This document shows, one piece after another, positions 1 to 6,482 of a stretch of 27,950 nt of DNA. The notes under the pieces were generated by a model, which saw nothing but the letters and a program-made list of their open reading frames with translations, searched no databases and was not told the origin of the DNA. A program made the translations under genes and the position numbers. Source of the stretch: Bacillota bacterium (GTDB lineage: Bacteria; Bacillota; Clostridia; Lachnospirales; Lachnospiraceae); NCBI GenBank assembly GCA_023411225.1, contig JAEYPA010000041.1, positions 1 to 27,950 on the forward strand, read 5' to 3'. How positions within the stretch are numbered: position 1 is the first letter of the stretch; each line of letters opens with the position of its first letter.

Positions 1-137
1 CTTACCAACCTATTGTGTTTTAGAGGAGAAGAAGGCGCTATTGGCGCCCTCTATGGTATTAACTGAGTAGCTTGCAACCATATAACGTTAAATATTGAGA
101 GAGCTTTTTTTATATCTAAATGGAGGAGGATAGTTAT

Positions 138-320
138 ATGGCTGATCAAACAAAGATAAAACAGCATTATGTACCTAAATTCTATTTAGGGAACTTTTCA
201 ATAGAAAACAGTAATAAAGTATGGGTATATGATCAATGTAACAAGATATATAAGAAAAGGGAAATTATTAAGATAAATAATAATTTCACTACAAGAACTA
301 TTCGCGAAACGCAAGTTTAA
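138..320 (+). pseudogene. DUF4238-type protein, N-terminal fragment
   Basis: This 60-residue reading frame opens with a segment (KQHYVPKFYLGNFS, about residues 7-20) that matches the conserved start of DUF4238 proteins, which have no firmly established function. Members are normally about 250-350 residues, so this is only the N-terminal fifth. After about residue 36 the sequence stops resembling the family and soon ends at TAA. A strong ribosome binding site (GGAGGAGG, 122-129) lies 8 bases before the ATG at 138, so that ATG is preferred to the one at 120. The downstream 530 bases hold no recognisable continuation. It is one of only two plus-strand genes in the window. It is probably a remnant of a truncated gene, although translation of the short peptide is possible. 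Confidence 0.5.
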
Positions 321-851
321 CGAATAATACGGTAGGACTTTTATCAAGTAAGGGGATGCAGGCTCTTTCAGTCCTGATATAGGTAAGGTTTAACACCTTA
401 ACCTATTAATTGAAAAAAGATGCTAATTAAATGAAGGTTTATTAAATTGTTTCATTAATTTGCGTTGTGCTTTCTCTTTCTATAGTATCTTGGCACTAGG
501 ATTTTTTATGATATAAAATTACTGTATCATAGCCCATACATATGTCTTTAATAATAATACCGTTAGAAATCTTGATACATTCTGTATTGCGTATAATAAT
601 CGCATAGAAAAATCATTCTATTAATTCGCTCGTATGTTACTTGCGGATTTAAAGAGATATTTTTACATAACCAGATCATTGATATAACTAAGTCACAGTA
701 CTATGCTTAGTAGTCTTAAAATTACTAGGTTCTATAGTAGCTTTATTTAATAATTACTACTTAATTATTCTTCTAATTTAAGACACTTAGATGATAATTA
801 TTCTCAATAAAAGATAAAATCTTCTATTTAAAACTAATCACGAACCTTCTC
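321..851. other. Gene-free AT-rich stretch
   Basis: These 531 bases hold no convincing coding frame on either strand. Small imperfect inverted repeats are visible: about 380-407 (TAGGTAAGGT against ACCTTAACCTA, one bulge), about 423-461 (AATTAAATGAA against TTCATTAATT), about 509-531 (ATGATATA against TGTATCAT) and about 702-736 (nested CTAT/ATAG and TTAGTA/TACTAG). None has the form of a clear intrinsic terminator. A weak hairpin at 811-823 (AAGAT, 3-base loop, ATCTT) followed on the minus strand by TTATT could end the pseudo-beta-lactamase transcript. The stretch is probably decayed accessory sequence. Confidence 0.5.
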
Positions 852-1784
852 TTAATGATTTAGTATGTTTTCTAATAGTTTGGCATAGATACCTCGATAC
901 TCCATCTTTTTAGATGTATTTTGTAACAAAAGTAAATAACTGATGTGTAATTCCGGATTTAATATGAGAGATTGACAACATTTTCCGATAATTGCGTTGC
1001 CAAATGGATATAAAGACCAAAGGTATCCATATTCATTACACGATTTTTGTGGTTGAAACATTTCTCTCATATATCCAATGGATAATATCTTCTTATGTTC
1101 ATAGAAACCTTTATTCAAAAGCAAATGTGATAGTTTAAGAATGTCATTTACTGAACAAGAAAAATGATTTTGCTTAGTATGTAAATCATAGATAATTGTC
1201 TTACTAGAAAGAAAAAAGTCATTATCCGATAAGTGTATGCCTAAAGGATTGAACAGAGCTTCTTGACAAAAATCATTTAGAGACACATTCAAGACTTTTT
1301 CTAAAATAACAGCTAATAAAATGTAATCCCATTCTTTATAAGTAAAATTCAATCCTGGTACATCTGCAACTAAGATATCACTTAATACCTCTGATGTATT
1401 ATCCAGATTTAATAAGTCATTGTAAATAGGTCGAAGCCAATGCATACTACTGCTCCACAATAGGCCAGAACTCATGGAAAGTAAATGTTTAATCTTAATA
1501 ACCCGATGCAGATGATCTTTTCTTAAATCAAATTCTGGTAAAATTGTTCGGATTGGAACTTCCACACTTTTTAGATAATGTCGATCTATAGCAATTCCAA
1601 TTAAGACACTTATTATGCCAGGAATAAGAAAGGAAATATTCTGTTTTGTATCAGAATTAATTCCATCTTTATATTTTTCATATAATACATCTGAATCATT
1701 TGCTAAGATGATACTTGTATAATTAATATAATGATGTTCTAACAAATAACTATCCAAATATGTCGATGAAAATAGTCTCCCCAT
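852..1784 (-). CDS. Serine-hydrolase-fold (beta-lactamase/PBP4*-like) protein, predicted catalytically inactive
   Basis: This 310-residue protein resembles the class C beta-lactamase / AmpH / PBP4* family: a helix ending LIGIAID (60-66), a LLSMSSGL segment (101-108), FTYKEWDY (147-154), LFNPLGI and YGYLWSLYPFG near the C-terminus. The catalytic motifs are degraded. The SxxK position reads FLIP (about 52-55), so both the nucleophilic Ser and the general-base Lys are gone. The YxN position reads YKE (149-151), keeping Tyr but losing Asn. The usual HGG/GGQ turn reads GKCCQ. No signal peptide is visible. The start is the ATG at 1784, placed by GAGGGG (1792-1797) 7 bases upstream; the in-frame ATG at 1862 has no ribosome binding site. 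It lies 136 bases downstream of a BlaI-type repressor on the same strand. A binding, sensory or structural role is inferred; an active esterase or beta-lactamase is unlikely. Confidence 0.7.
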   Translation of the reverse strand: MGRLFSSTYLDSYLLEHHYINYTSIILANDSDVLYEKYKDGINSDTKQNISFLIPGIISVLIGIAIDRHYLKSVEVPIRTILPEFDLRKDHLHRVIKIKHLLSMSSGLLWSSSMHWLRPIYNDLLNLDNTSEVLSDILVADVPGLNFTYKEWDYILLAVILEKVLNVSLNDFCQEALFNPLGIHLSDNDFFLSSKTIIYDLHTKQNHFSCSVNDILKLSHLLLNKGFYEHKKILSIGYMREMFQPQKSCNEYGYLWSLYPFGNAIIGKCCQSLILNPELHISYLLLLQNTSKKMEYRGIYAKLLENILNH

Positions 1785-1791
1785 AATAACG

Positions 1792-1797
1792 CCCCTC
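1792..1797 (-). promoter_or_regulatory. Ribosome binding site that fixes the pseudo-beta-lactamase start
   Basis: GAGGGG on the minus strand lies 7 bases before the ATG at 1784. Nothing comparable precedes the upstream in-frame ATG at 1862, so the first 26 codons of the longest frame are probably leader RNA. Confidence 0.7.
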
Positions 1798-1837
1798 GTA
1801 AAAATATTATCATCTCTTCTGTATAATTTCAAAGAAA

Positions 1838-1888
1838 AACCTCTAATTATACCCAAATACATAGAATGAATTTGAATTAATAGAGGTT
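1838..1888 (-). promoter_or_regulatory. Inverted repeat between blaI-like gene and pseudo-beta-lactamase gene (possible attenuator)
   Basis: AACCTCTA and TAGAGGTT form a perfect 8-bp inverted repeat, extendable by ATT/AAT with a 3-base bulge, around a loop of about 35 bases. On the minus strand the second arm is followed directly by TTTCTTT. The form suits a weak intrinsic terminator or attenuator in the 136-base gap, which would lower expression of the downstream gene relative to the repressor. No ligand-binding RNA fold was recognised. Confidence 0.35.
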
Positions 1889-1920
1889 ATATTATGTAAG
1901 TAGAATATCTCTTATGTGTT

Positions 1921-2286
1921 TTATAGTCTTTGCTCAGATAAAATGCGTTGTAATTCCATTATTTCTGGTGACGTCAAATTCTGTTGTTTGACATAATCAG
2001 AAAAGAAATTGCATAAAGAACCATTGTAAAACTTGTTTAGAAGTGCTCTCGTCTCTGTAATTTGAGCCGTACGTTTTGAAATGGTTGCTTTGCAGATAAA
2101 CCCTGGATCCTCACGAATCACAGCTCCCTTTTCAATCAAACGTTTTATCACTGTATAGGTAGTATTCTTCTCCCAACCTATATATTCCTTTATGATTTTT
2201 GCAATATCCTTTGCAGCAAGTGATTTGTTTGACCAAAGAAGTTCCATAATATTCAATTCACCTTCATGTAACCTGATTTCTTTCAT
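1921..2286 (-). CDS. BlaI/MecI/CopY-family transcriptional repressor
   Basis: This 121-residue protein has the usual length and layout of penicillinase repressors: an N-terminal winged helix (about 1-75, with ELNIMELLW, AAKDIAKII and NTTYTVIKRLIEKG) and a C-terminal dimerisation helix pair (about 80-121). In staphylococcal BlaI/MecI the sensor protease cuts an Asn-Phe bond in the C-terminal part; the aligned position here appears to be Asp-Tyr (in SDYVK), so that cleavage may not apply. AAGGAGCG lies just before the ATG at 2286. No BlaR1/MecR1-type zinc-protease sensor is adjacent. The gene is followed on the same strand by the pseudo-beta-lactamase, its likely target together with its own promoter. 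The family call is secure; the signal it responds to is unknown. Confidence 0.85.
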   Translation of the reverse strand: MKEIRLHEGELNIMELLWSNKSLAAKDIAKIIKEYIGWEKNTTYTVIKRLIEKGAVIREDPGFICKATISKRTAQITETRALLNKFYNGSLCNFFSDYVKQQNLTSPEIMELQRILSEQRL

Positions 2287-2287
2287 A

Positions 2288-2311
2288 AATGTACGCTCCT
2301 TCGAATGTACG
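2288..2311 (-). promoter_or_regulatory. Direct repeat CGTACATT x2 upstream of blaI-like gene (candidate operator)
   Basis: The octamer CGTACATT (minus strand) occurs at 2304-2311 and 2288-2295, 16 bases apart, between a candidate promoter and the repressor ATG. BlaI-family operators are built from TACA/TGTA half-sites, and each copy contains TACA inside a GTAC core. Position and content fit an autoregulatory operator, but the arrangement is direct rather than the usual inverted repeat. Confidence 0.4.
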
Positions 2312-2330
2312 ACTTCTGTAGAATAAGCAT

Positions 2331-2359
2331 TTTATATGACGTTTAGTTTTAAATATCTA
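2331..2359 (-). promoter_or_regulatory. Candidate vegetative promoter of blaI-like gene
   Basis: On the minus strand, TAGATA (2359-2354) and TATAAA (2336-2331) are separated by 17 bases, a fair match to the -35 and -10 hexamers. Transcription would begin just before the CGTACATT repeats. The region is AT-rich, so chance matches are likely. Confidence 0.4.
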
Positions 2360-2367
2360 GATGTATA

Positions 2368-2443
2368 CTACAATAATAGAAAATGATATTTTGCATAATG
2401 TACAAGATGATTCATTTAGTAATATAAAACTACTATTGTAGAT
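2368..2443. repeat. Imperfect 12-bp inverted repeat upstream of blaI-like gene
   Basis: CTACAATAATAG at 2368-2379 and CTACTATTGTAG at 2432-2443 are reverse complements apart from one base. Both contain TACA/TGTA half-sites. The repeat lies between the ATPase terminator and the blaI-like promoter and could be a second operator, or chance in AT-rich DNA. Confidence 0.35.
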
Positions 2444-2445
2444 TT

Positions 2446-2486
2446 AAAAAGACATATTAATTCTACCTCAATAGAACTAATATGTC
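2446..2486 (-). terminator. Intrinsic terminator after AAA ATPase gene
   Basis: GACATATTA-TTCT and AGAA-TAATATGTC (2451-2486) form a stem of about 14 bp with one G-U-type position. On the minus strand it is followed at once by TTTTT (2450-2446). It lies 7 bases after the ATPase stop codon and closes the aroB-lspA-rluD-ATPase transcript. Confidence 0.88.
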
Positions 2487-2492
2487 AATAAG

Positions 2493-3731
2493 TTAAATGC
2501 AGAACGTAGCATATAAAGGGACATACTGGATATTGTGATGCTTTGCGAAATTCTTAGGAGATATTTTAATGGAGTACGGAATCTGATATGTACTGGTAAA
2601 TATGTTTACAGATTTTGATTTGGTATGTTCATCGCTATAAACTTCAATAGGAATATAGGTACCCTGAACTTTAAGGATAAAGTCTATCTTAGCTTGTGAA
2701 CCAGATTCCCAAAAGTAAAGGGAATGTCCATTGGTAACTAGACACTGGGCCACATAGTTTTCAATGAAGCCTTTATACTGCTCAGTATTAGGGCTTAACT
2801 CTTTGCAGGAGAGATTCATTTTAGCTTTTGATACAAGGATACCAACATCGTAGAGATATAGTTTTTGACCAATGATACTCTCTTCCATTGGAATACAGGA
2901 AAGGATAAGCCCGTAGTCTTCTAACGTCTTAGTCTCTGACAGATATTGATTTCTTGTGGCGCCTTTACGAATCATATTATATTTAAATTTTTTATTTTTC
3001 TTAGATAGCTGCAGGTCCAAGGTTTGATACAGGGATTCTAATTTACTATAGCTGCTTTCTGAATTATGAAGTCGTAGACTATTAAGCTGGTGGTTCATTA
3101 TGGAGTAATGTAACTCAGAAACATTCAAGATGGATTCTAGAGCCAAGTATTCATTTATCGCGGCGGGCATTCCACCTATTAACAGATAATCATAAAAGAT
3201 ATTTAGTATATCGTTATGGACGATATTGGGGATAGGTTTTAAAGTTTTATAATGTTCCTGAATTACAGAGATATACCACTGGTTATTACTAGCCTCTAAA
3301 AACTCTTCAAAATCTAGTGGGTACAATGTGAGTATCTCACATGTGTCTGTATCCAGTGTAATGGTTAAGGGATAACTAGAAATAAAGATAAACCGCAACG
3401 AAGATAGGTTTTCCCTATAAGTACTTAATTGTGAAATAAAAGATTCACATAACAGGCATTCATCCAGTATTATAATAGTATTTTTAGATGTATCCACCGT
3501 GAAATAGGTAGCAATGGAATTGAGCGTGTGTTTAATATTAGTGGGATCTAATAAATCTAATAAACCTGGATTCAGCTCCAAATTCATATATATCTTATTT
3601 TCTGAATTGGTGGCTAAATAATCTGTCACTAATCTTGTTTTTCCAACACCTTTTGGCCCCTTAATAAATAGAGGCTTTCGTGTCTGGGATTGAAACCATG
3701 TTTGAATATTATTCAAGGCTTTTCTTTTCAA
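2493..3731 (-). CDS. AAA-family ATPase with DUF4143-type C-terminus
   Basis: The 412-residue protein fits the AAA_14 plus DUF4143 family. It has a Walker A motif (GPKGVGKT, 25-32), Walker B (ILDE, 88-91), a sensor-1-like strand (FIFISS) and a C-terminal module with GFIENYVAQCLV, YFWESGSQAKIDFIL and PIEVYS. In the family this last part resembles a PD-(D/E)xK nuclease core (E.DF.....EVK); here the final Lys is Tyr (EVY) and the acidic residue before IDF is Lys, so nuclease activity is doubtful. The start is TTG at 3731, preceded by TGGGGTAA; no in-frame ATG precedes the P-loop. It follows the rluD-type gene by 38 bases and ends at a strong terminator. The family's biological role is poorly defined, with some proposals of toxin-antitoxin or defence links. 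No partner gene is seen here. Confidence 0.75.
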   Translation of the reverse strand: MKRKALNNIQTWFQSQTRKPLFIKGPKGVGKTRLVTDYLATNSENKIYMNLELNPGLLDLLDPTNIKHTLNSIATYFTVDTSKNTIIILDECLLCESFISQLSTYRENLSSLRFIFISSYPLTITLDTDTCEILTLYPLDFEEFLEASNNQWYISVIQEHYKTLKPIPNIVHNDILNIFYDYLLIGGMPAAINEYLALESILNVSELHYSIMNHQLNSLRLHNSESSYSKLESLYQTLDLQLSKKNKKFKYNMIRKGATRNQYLSETKTLEDYGLILSCIPMEESIIGQKLYLYDVGILVSKAKMNLSCKELSPNTEQYKGFIENYVAQCLVTNGHSLYFWESGSQAKIDFILKVQGTYIPIEVYSDEHTKSKSVNIFTSTYQIPYSIKISPKNFAKHHNIQYVPLYATFCI

Positions 3732-3769
3732 TAATATTACCCCATTTCATTATTTAGTTTAAGGTTTTA

Positions 3770-4720
3770 TTATTTCAAATGTCTTAATTTAATTAGTAGT
3801 TCTTCAAAATAATCTGGTAAAGGAGCTTCAAACTCTACATAAGAATTTGTAGTTGGATGAATGAATCCAAGTGTTTTTGCATGTAAAGTTTGGCCTTCCA
3901 AGGTATATGGGCATTTGGAGGGACCATATACATCATCCCCTAACAGAGGGTGACCGATACTTGCCATATGAACACGTATTTGATGGGTTCGGCCTGTTTC
4001 TAATTGGCATTCAACAAAGGAATATTTACCTGCAAACTGCTCCAGTACTTTATAATGGGTTACAGCGGATTTACCATTTTTATAATTGATTGCCATTTTC
4101 TTTCGGTCCACAGGATGCCTACCAATTGGACCTTCTATAGTGCCTTCTAGGTCATGAAAGGAACCATATACAATAGCAACATATTTCCGTGTAATAGAAT
4201 GGACACTTAGTTGTTCAGCTAGACTATTGTGGGCTTTATCATTTTTACATACCACTAAAAGTCCGGTGGTATTGCGATCAATTCGATGAACTATACCTGG
4301 TCGCATAACGCCGTTAATACCGGATAATTCGTCTTTACAATGATATAATAAACCATTTACTAGTGTACCGTTTAGATGCCCTGGTGCTGGATGTACTACC
4401 ATATCCTTACCCTTGTTCACAATAATAATATCAGAATCTTCATAAACAATATCAAGTGATAAATTCTCTGAAGTCACTTCTAATGGTTCTAAATCGGGAA
4501 CGTGTATTACAATTCTATCGTTGTAAGATACCTTGTAGTTTGCTTTTACAACCTTATCATTGACTAGGACAAGGTTATCTTTAATCAGTTTTTGTATAAA
4601 AGAACGAGTGACATCTTCCCATTGAAGGGCAATAAACTTGTCAATACGTTCATTTTTATCAGATTCCTCAACTATGAATTCTAATATATTATCACTGGAA
4701 TCTTCTTTACAATCAAACAT
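3770..4720 (-). CDS. rluD: RluD-family 23S rRNA pseudouridine synthase
   Basis: This 316-residue protein has an N-terminal S4 RNA-binding domain (about 23-70: RIDKFIALQ...VLVNDKVVKANYKV) and a pseudouridine synthase domain. The signature HRIDRNTTGL contains the catalytic Asp148, followed by RKYVAIVYG and the GRTHQIRVHMASIGHPLLGD block. Family members isomerise uridines in large-subunit rRNA; RluD acts on helix 69. The exact target cannot be told from RluC/RluB-like relatives, although the S4 domain and length favour the RluD/YlyB type. The start codon follows the lspA stop TAG with no gap (TAGATG), and its ribosome binding site (AGAGGTAA) lies within the end of lspA, so the two are translationally coupled. 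The lspA-rluD pair is common in Firmicutes. Confidence 0.93.
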   Translation of the reverse strand: MFDCKEDSSDNILEFIVEESDKNERIDKFIALQWEDVTRSFIQKLIKDNLVLVNDKVVKANYKVSYNDRIVIHVPDLEPLEVTSENLSLDIVYEDSDIIIVNKGKDMVVHPAPGHLNGTLVNGLLYHCKDELSGINGVMRPGIVHRIDRNTTGLLVVCKNDKAHNSLAEQLSVHSITRKYVAIVYGSFHDLEGTIEGPIGRHPVDRKKMAINYKNGKSAVTHYKVLEQFAGKYSFVECQLETGRTHQIRVHMASIGHPLLGDDVYGPSKCPYTLEGQTLHAKTLGFIHPTTNSYVEFEAPLPDYFEELLIKLRHLK

Positions 4721-5212
4721 CTATTTATTACCTCTTTTATAAAAATGAAGATCTTCTTCCTTATAATAAAATAGAAGAAGGATTGGTAATGCAAATTCTG
4801 AAACCGTAACATAGCAGTCTGCTACGTTGAAAATTGGGAAGTTTATTAAATTAAAATACAGGAAGTCTACTACATAGTTTAACATCACGCGGTCAATCAT
4901 ATTCCCAATGGCTCCAGCTGCGATAAATATTAAGCAGAATTGTAATGGACGGTATCTTTTCTCATCAGGTAGCTTATAGTAAAAGAATACAATGGCTGCC
5001 AAAATGATAACTGTAAGTATAACAAAGAAGTAGAATTTATTTTGAAATAGTCCAAAGGCAATCCCTCGATTTTCGAGGTATTGAAAACTAAAGACACCAT
5101 TTATTATATCGATAGGCCCATTTTCTTGTAGTGAGGTTCTAGCCCAATATTTTGTTATTTGATCCAAGAATACTAATAATACAACCCAGATGGGTCCAAA
5201 TTTCTTTTTCAT
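4721..5212 (-). CDS. lspA: Lipoprotein signal peptidase (signal peptidase II)
   Basis: This is a 163-residue integral membrane aspartyl protease that cuts the signal peptide from diacylglyceryl-modified prolipoproteins. Four membrane segments are visible (about 7-22, 59-79, 90-106 and 132-152). The conserved blocks are ENRGIAFG, GAIGNMIDR...VVDF with Asp116, and FNVAD with Asp132; these two Asp form the catalytic dyad. The start is the ATG at 5212, preceded by AGGAAAGG; an extension to 5308 would overlap aroB and adds polar, non-family sequence. The gene lies 23 bases after aroB and abuts the rluD-type gene. A substrate is encoded nearby: the D,D-carboxypeptidase lipoprotein at 12383-13342. 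Confidence 0.95.
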   Translation of the reverse strand: MKKKFGPIWVVLLVFLDQITKYWARTSLQENGPIDIINGVFSFQYLENRGIAFGLFQNKFYFFVILTVIILAAIVFFYYKLPDEKRYRPLQFCLIFIAAGAIGNMIDRVMLNYVVDFLYFNLINFPIFNVADCYVTVSEFALPILLLFYYKEEDLHFYKRGNK

Positions 5213-5235
5213 TACATTACCTTTCCTATTCGCTT

Positions 5236-6354
5236 TTATTGAAGAACATAGTTTATTGCAGCTAATAGCTCGCTGTCTGTAACAGTGGAGTCTATCACAC
5301 TGTGACACATGGAGTCCATCAGGACGAACTTAATCTTGCCTGAGGACATCTTTTTATCATTTTTAGATGCAGCTAAGACTGCTTCAGCGTCTAAAGCCGA
5401 GGTTCGTATCGGTAGTTGATAAGCCTGTAAGGTGTTCTCAATACTTTTTAGTTCCTCATCTGTGATATAACCTCGTTTTGCAGAGATAAAAGCAGAGGCA
5501 ACTATTCCAATGGCAACACATTCTCCATGTAAAAGTTGAAAATCTTTTAACTTTTCAATAGCATGTCCTAGAGTGTGGCCCAGATTAAGAAGGGCACGTT
5601 CTCCTTTTTCCGTAGGGTCTTTTTCCACTGTGATTTGTTTGTGGTAACAGCATCGATATACCATGGTGGCAACAGCTGTTTCATCATAATTAAGTAGTTC
5701 ATTTGAATGAGAGTTTAACCATTCATAAAAGTTTTTATCACCGATCAAACCATACTTTATAACTTCTCCAAATCCACTATAATATACACGCTTAGGAAGA
5801 GTTCTTAATGTATTTAAGTTAATATAGACAGATTTGGGTTGATAAAATGCACCAACCATATTCTTATATCCATTAAAGTCGACACCGGTTTTACCGCCGA
5901 TACTACTGTCTACCATGGCTAATAAAGTAGTGGGAACCTGCATAAATCGAATTCCTCTTAGATACGTGGCTGCTACATAACCGGTCAAATCTCCTACCAC
6001 TCCTCCACCTAGCGCAATAAGTAGATCGCCTCGATCAAAATGTGCCTTAATAAGATGCTCATATAGTTTTTGAACGGTATCTAGGTTCTTTGAGTCCTCA
6101 CCTGCAGGGAATACAAAGGAAATAGTTTCTTTTACATACTTGGTTGCTAGTTCAGTTATGCTCTGCAAATAAAGATTTGCGGTATTCGTATCAGATACAA
6201 TACAAGCCTTTTTACCAGACAGAGTAAGAGCGTATAATTCCTGAACTAATTGGTCAAAGGAATTCTCTAATACTATATTATAGATAGGAGAATTGTTTTC
6301 TTTAATAGTTAGAGTTCTATTCTCCGTGGTTGTCATAGGAAAATCAATTGTCAT
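5236..6354 (-). CDS. aroB: 3-dehydroquinate synthase
   Basis: The 372-residue protein catalyses the second step of the shikimate pathway, converting DAHP to 3-dehydroquinate with NAD and a divalent metal. The NAD-binding GGGVVGDLTGY motif, the PTTLLAMVDSSIGGKTGVD block and the three metal ligands Glu197 (GFGEVIKYG), His260 (LGHTLGHAIE) and His276 (LHGECVAIG) are all present, and the length is normal. The start ATG at 6354 is preceded by AAAGGA. It is the first gene after a terminator, so a promoter is expected in 6355-6436, but no convincing hexamer pair was found. No other aromatic pathway gene lies nearby; it is grouped with lspA and rluD, probably for transcription only. Confidence 0.96.
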   Translation of the reverse strand: MTIDFPMTTTENRTLTIKENNSPIYNIVLENSFDQLVQELYALTLSGKKACIVSDTNTANLYLQSITELATKYVKETISFVFPAGEDSKNLDTVQKLYEHLIKAHFDRGDLLIALGGGVVGDLTGYVAATYLRGIRFMQVPTTLLAMVDSSIGGKTGVDFNGYKNMVGAFYQPKSVYINLNTLRTLPKRVYYSGFGEVIKYGLIGDKNFYEWLNSHSNELLNYDETAVATMVYRCCYHKQITVEKDPTEKGERALLNLGHTLGHAIEKLKDFQLLHGECVAIGIVASAFISAKRGYITDEELKSIENTLQAYQLPIRTSALDAEAVLAASKNDKKMSSGKIKFVLMDSMCHSVIDSTVTDSELLAAINYVLQ

Positions 6355-6436
6355 ATTGTGTTCCTTTCTGCGTTATATGTAGTATTCAACAACATATATT
6401 TTACTTTACTTAGTGGAAAAAGAAAAGGTTTGTTTG

Positions 6437-6466
6437 AAAAAAGAACGCTCTAAAAGAACGTTCTTT
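6437..6466 (-). terminator. Intrinsic terminator after divIVA
   Basis: AAAGAACG (6440-6447) and CGTTCTTT (6459-6466) form a perfect 8-bp stem, with an inner TCT/AGA extension across one mismatch. On the minus strand the stem runs into TTTTTT. It lies 16 bases after the divIVA stop and separates the sepF-divIVA operon from aroB. Confidence 0.85.
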
Positions 6467-6482
6467 ACCTTTACTCTCTAAA

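Noticed and set aside
16..47. GGCGC/GCGCC hairpin near the left edge, possible terminator of an upstream gene
   Set aside because: The stem is only 5 bp and no U-tract follows on either strand; the upstream gene lies outside the window, so no call can be supported.
1587..1632. Hydrophobic stretch in the pseudo-beta-lactamase as a membrane segment
   Set aside because: It aligns with the buried helix that normally carries SxxK in the fold, so it is more likely a core helix than a membrane anchor.
1785..1862. N-terminal extension of the pseudo-beta-lactamase from the ATG at 1862
   Set aside because: No ribosome binding site precedes it and the extra 26 residues are not family-like, whereas the ATG at 1784 has a well-spaced GAGGGG.
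3871..4089. Open frame on the plus strand opposite the rluD-type gene
   Set aside because: It lies wholly antisense to a well-supported gene, has no ribosome binding site and its translation matches no family.
5213..5308. Extended LspA N-terminus overlapping aroB
   Set aside because: The extension is antagonistic to a signal-anchor start, overlaps the end of aroB and lacks a ribosome binding site; the ATG at 5212 has one.
6355..6436. Promoter of aroB
   Set aside because: Several TATA-like hexamers occur in this AT-rich gap, but none has a -35 hexamer at 16-18 bases, so no site is called although one is expected.
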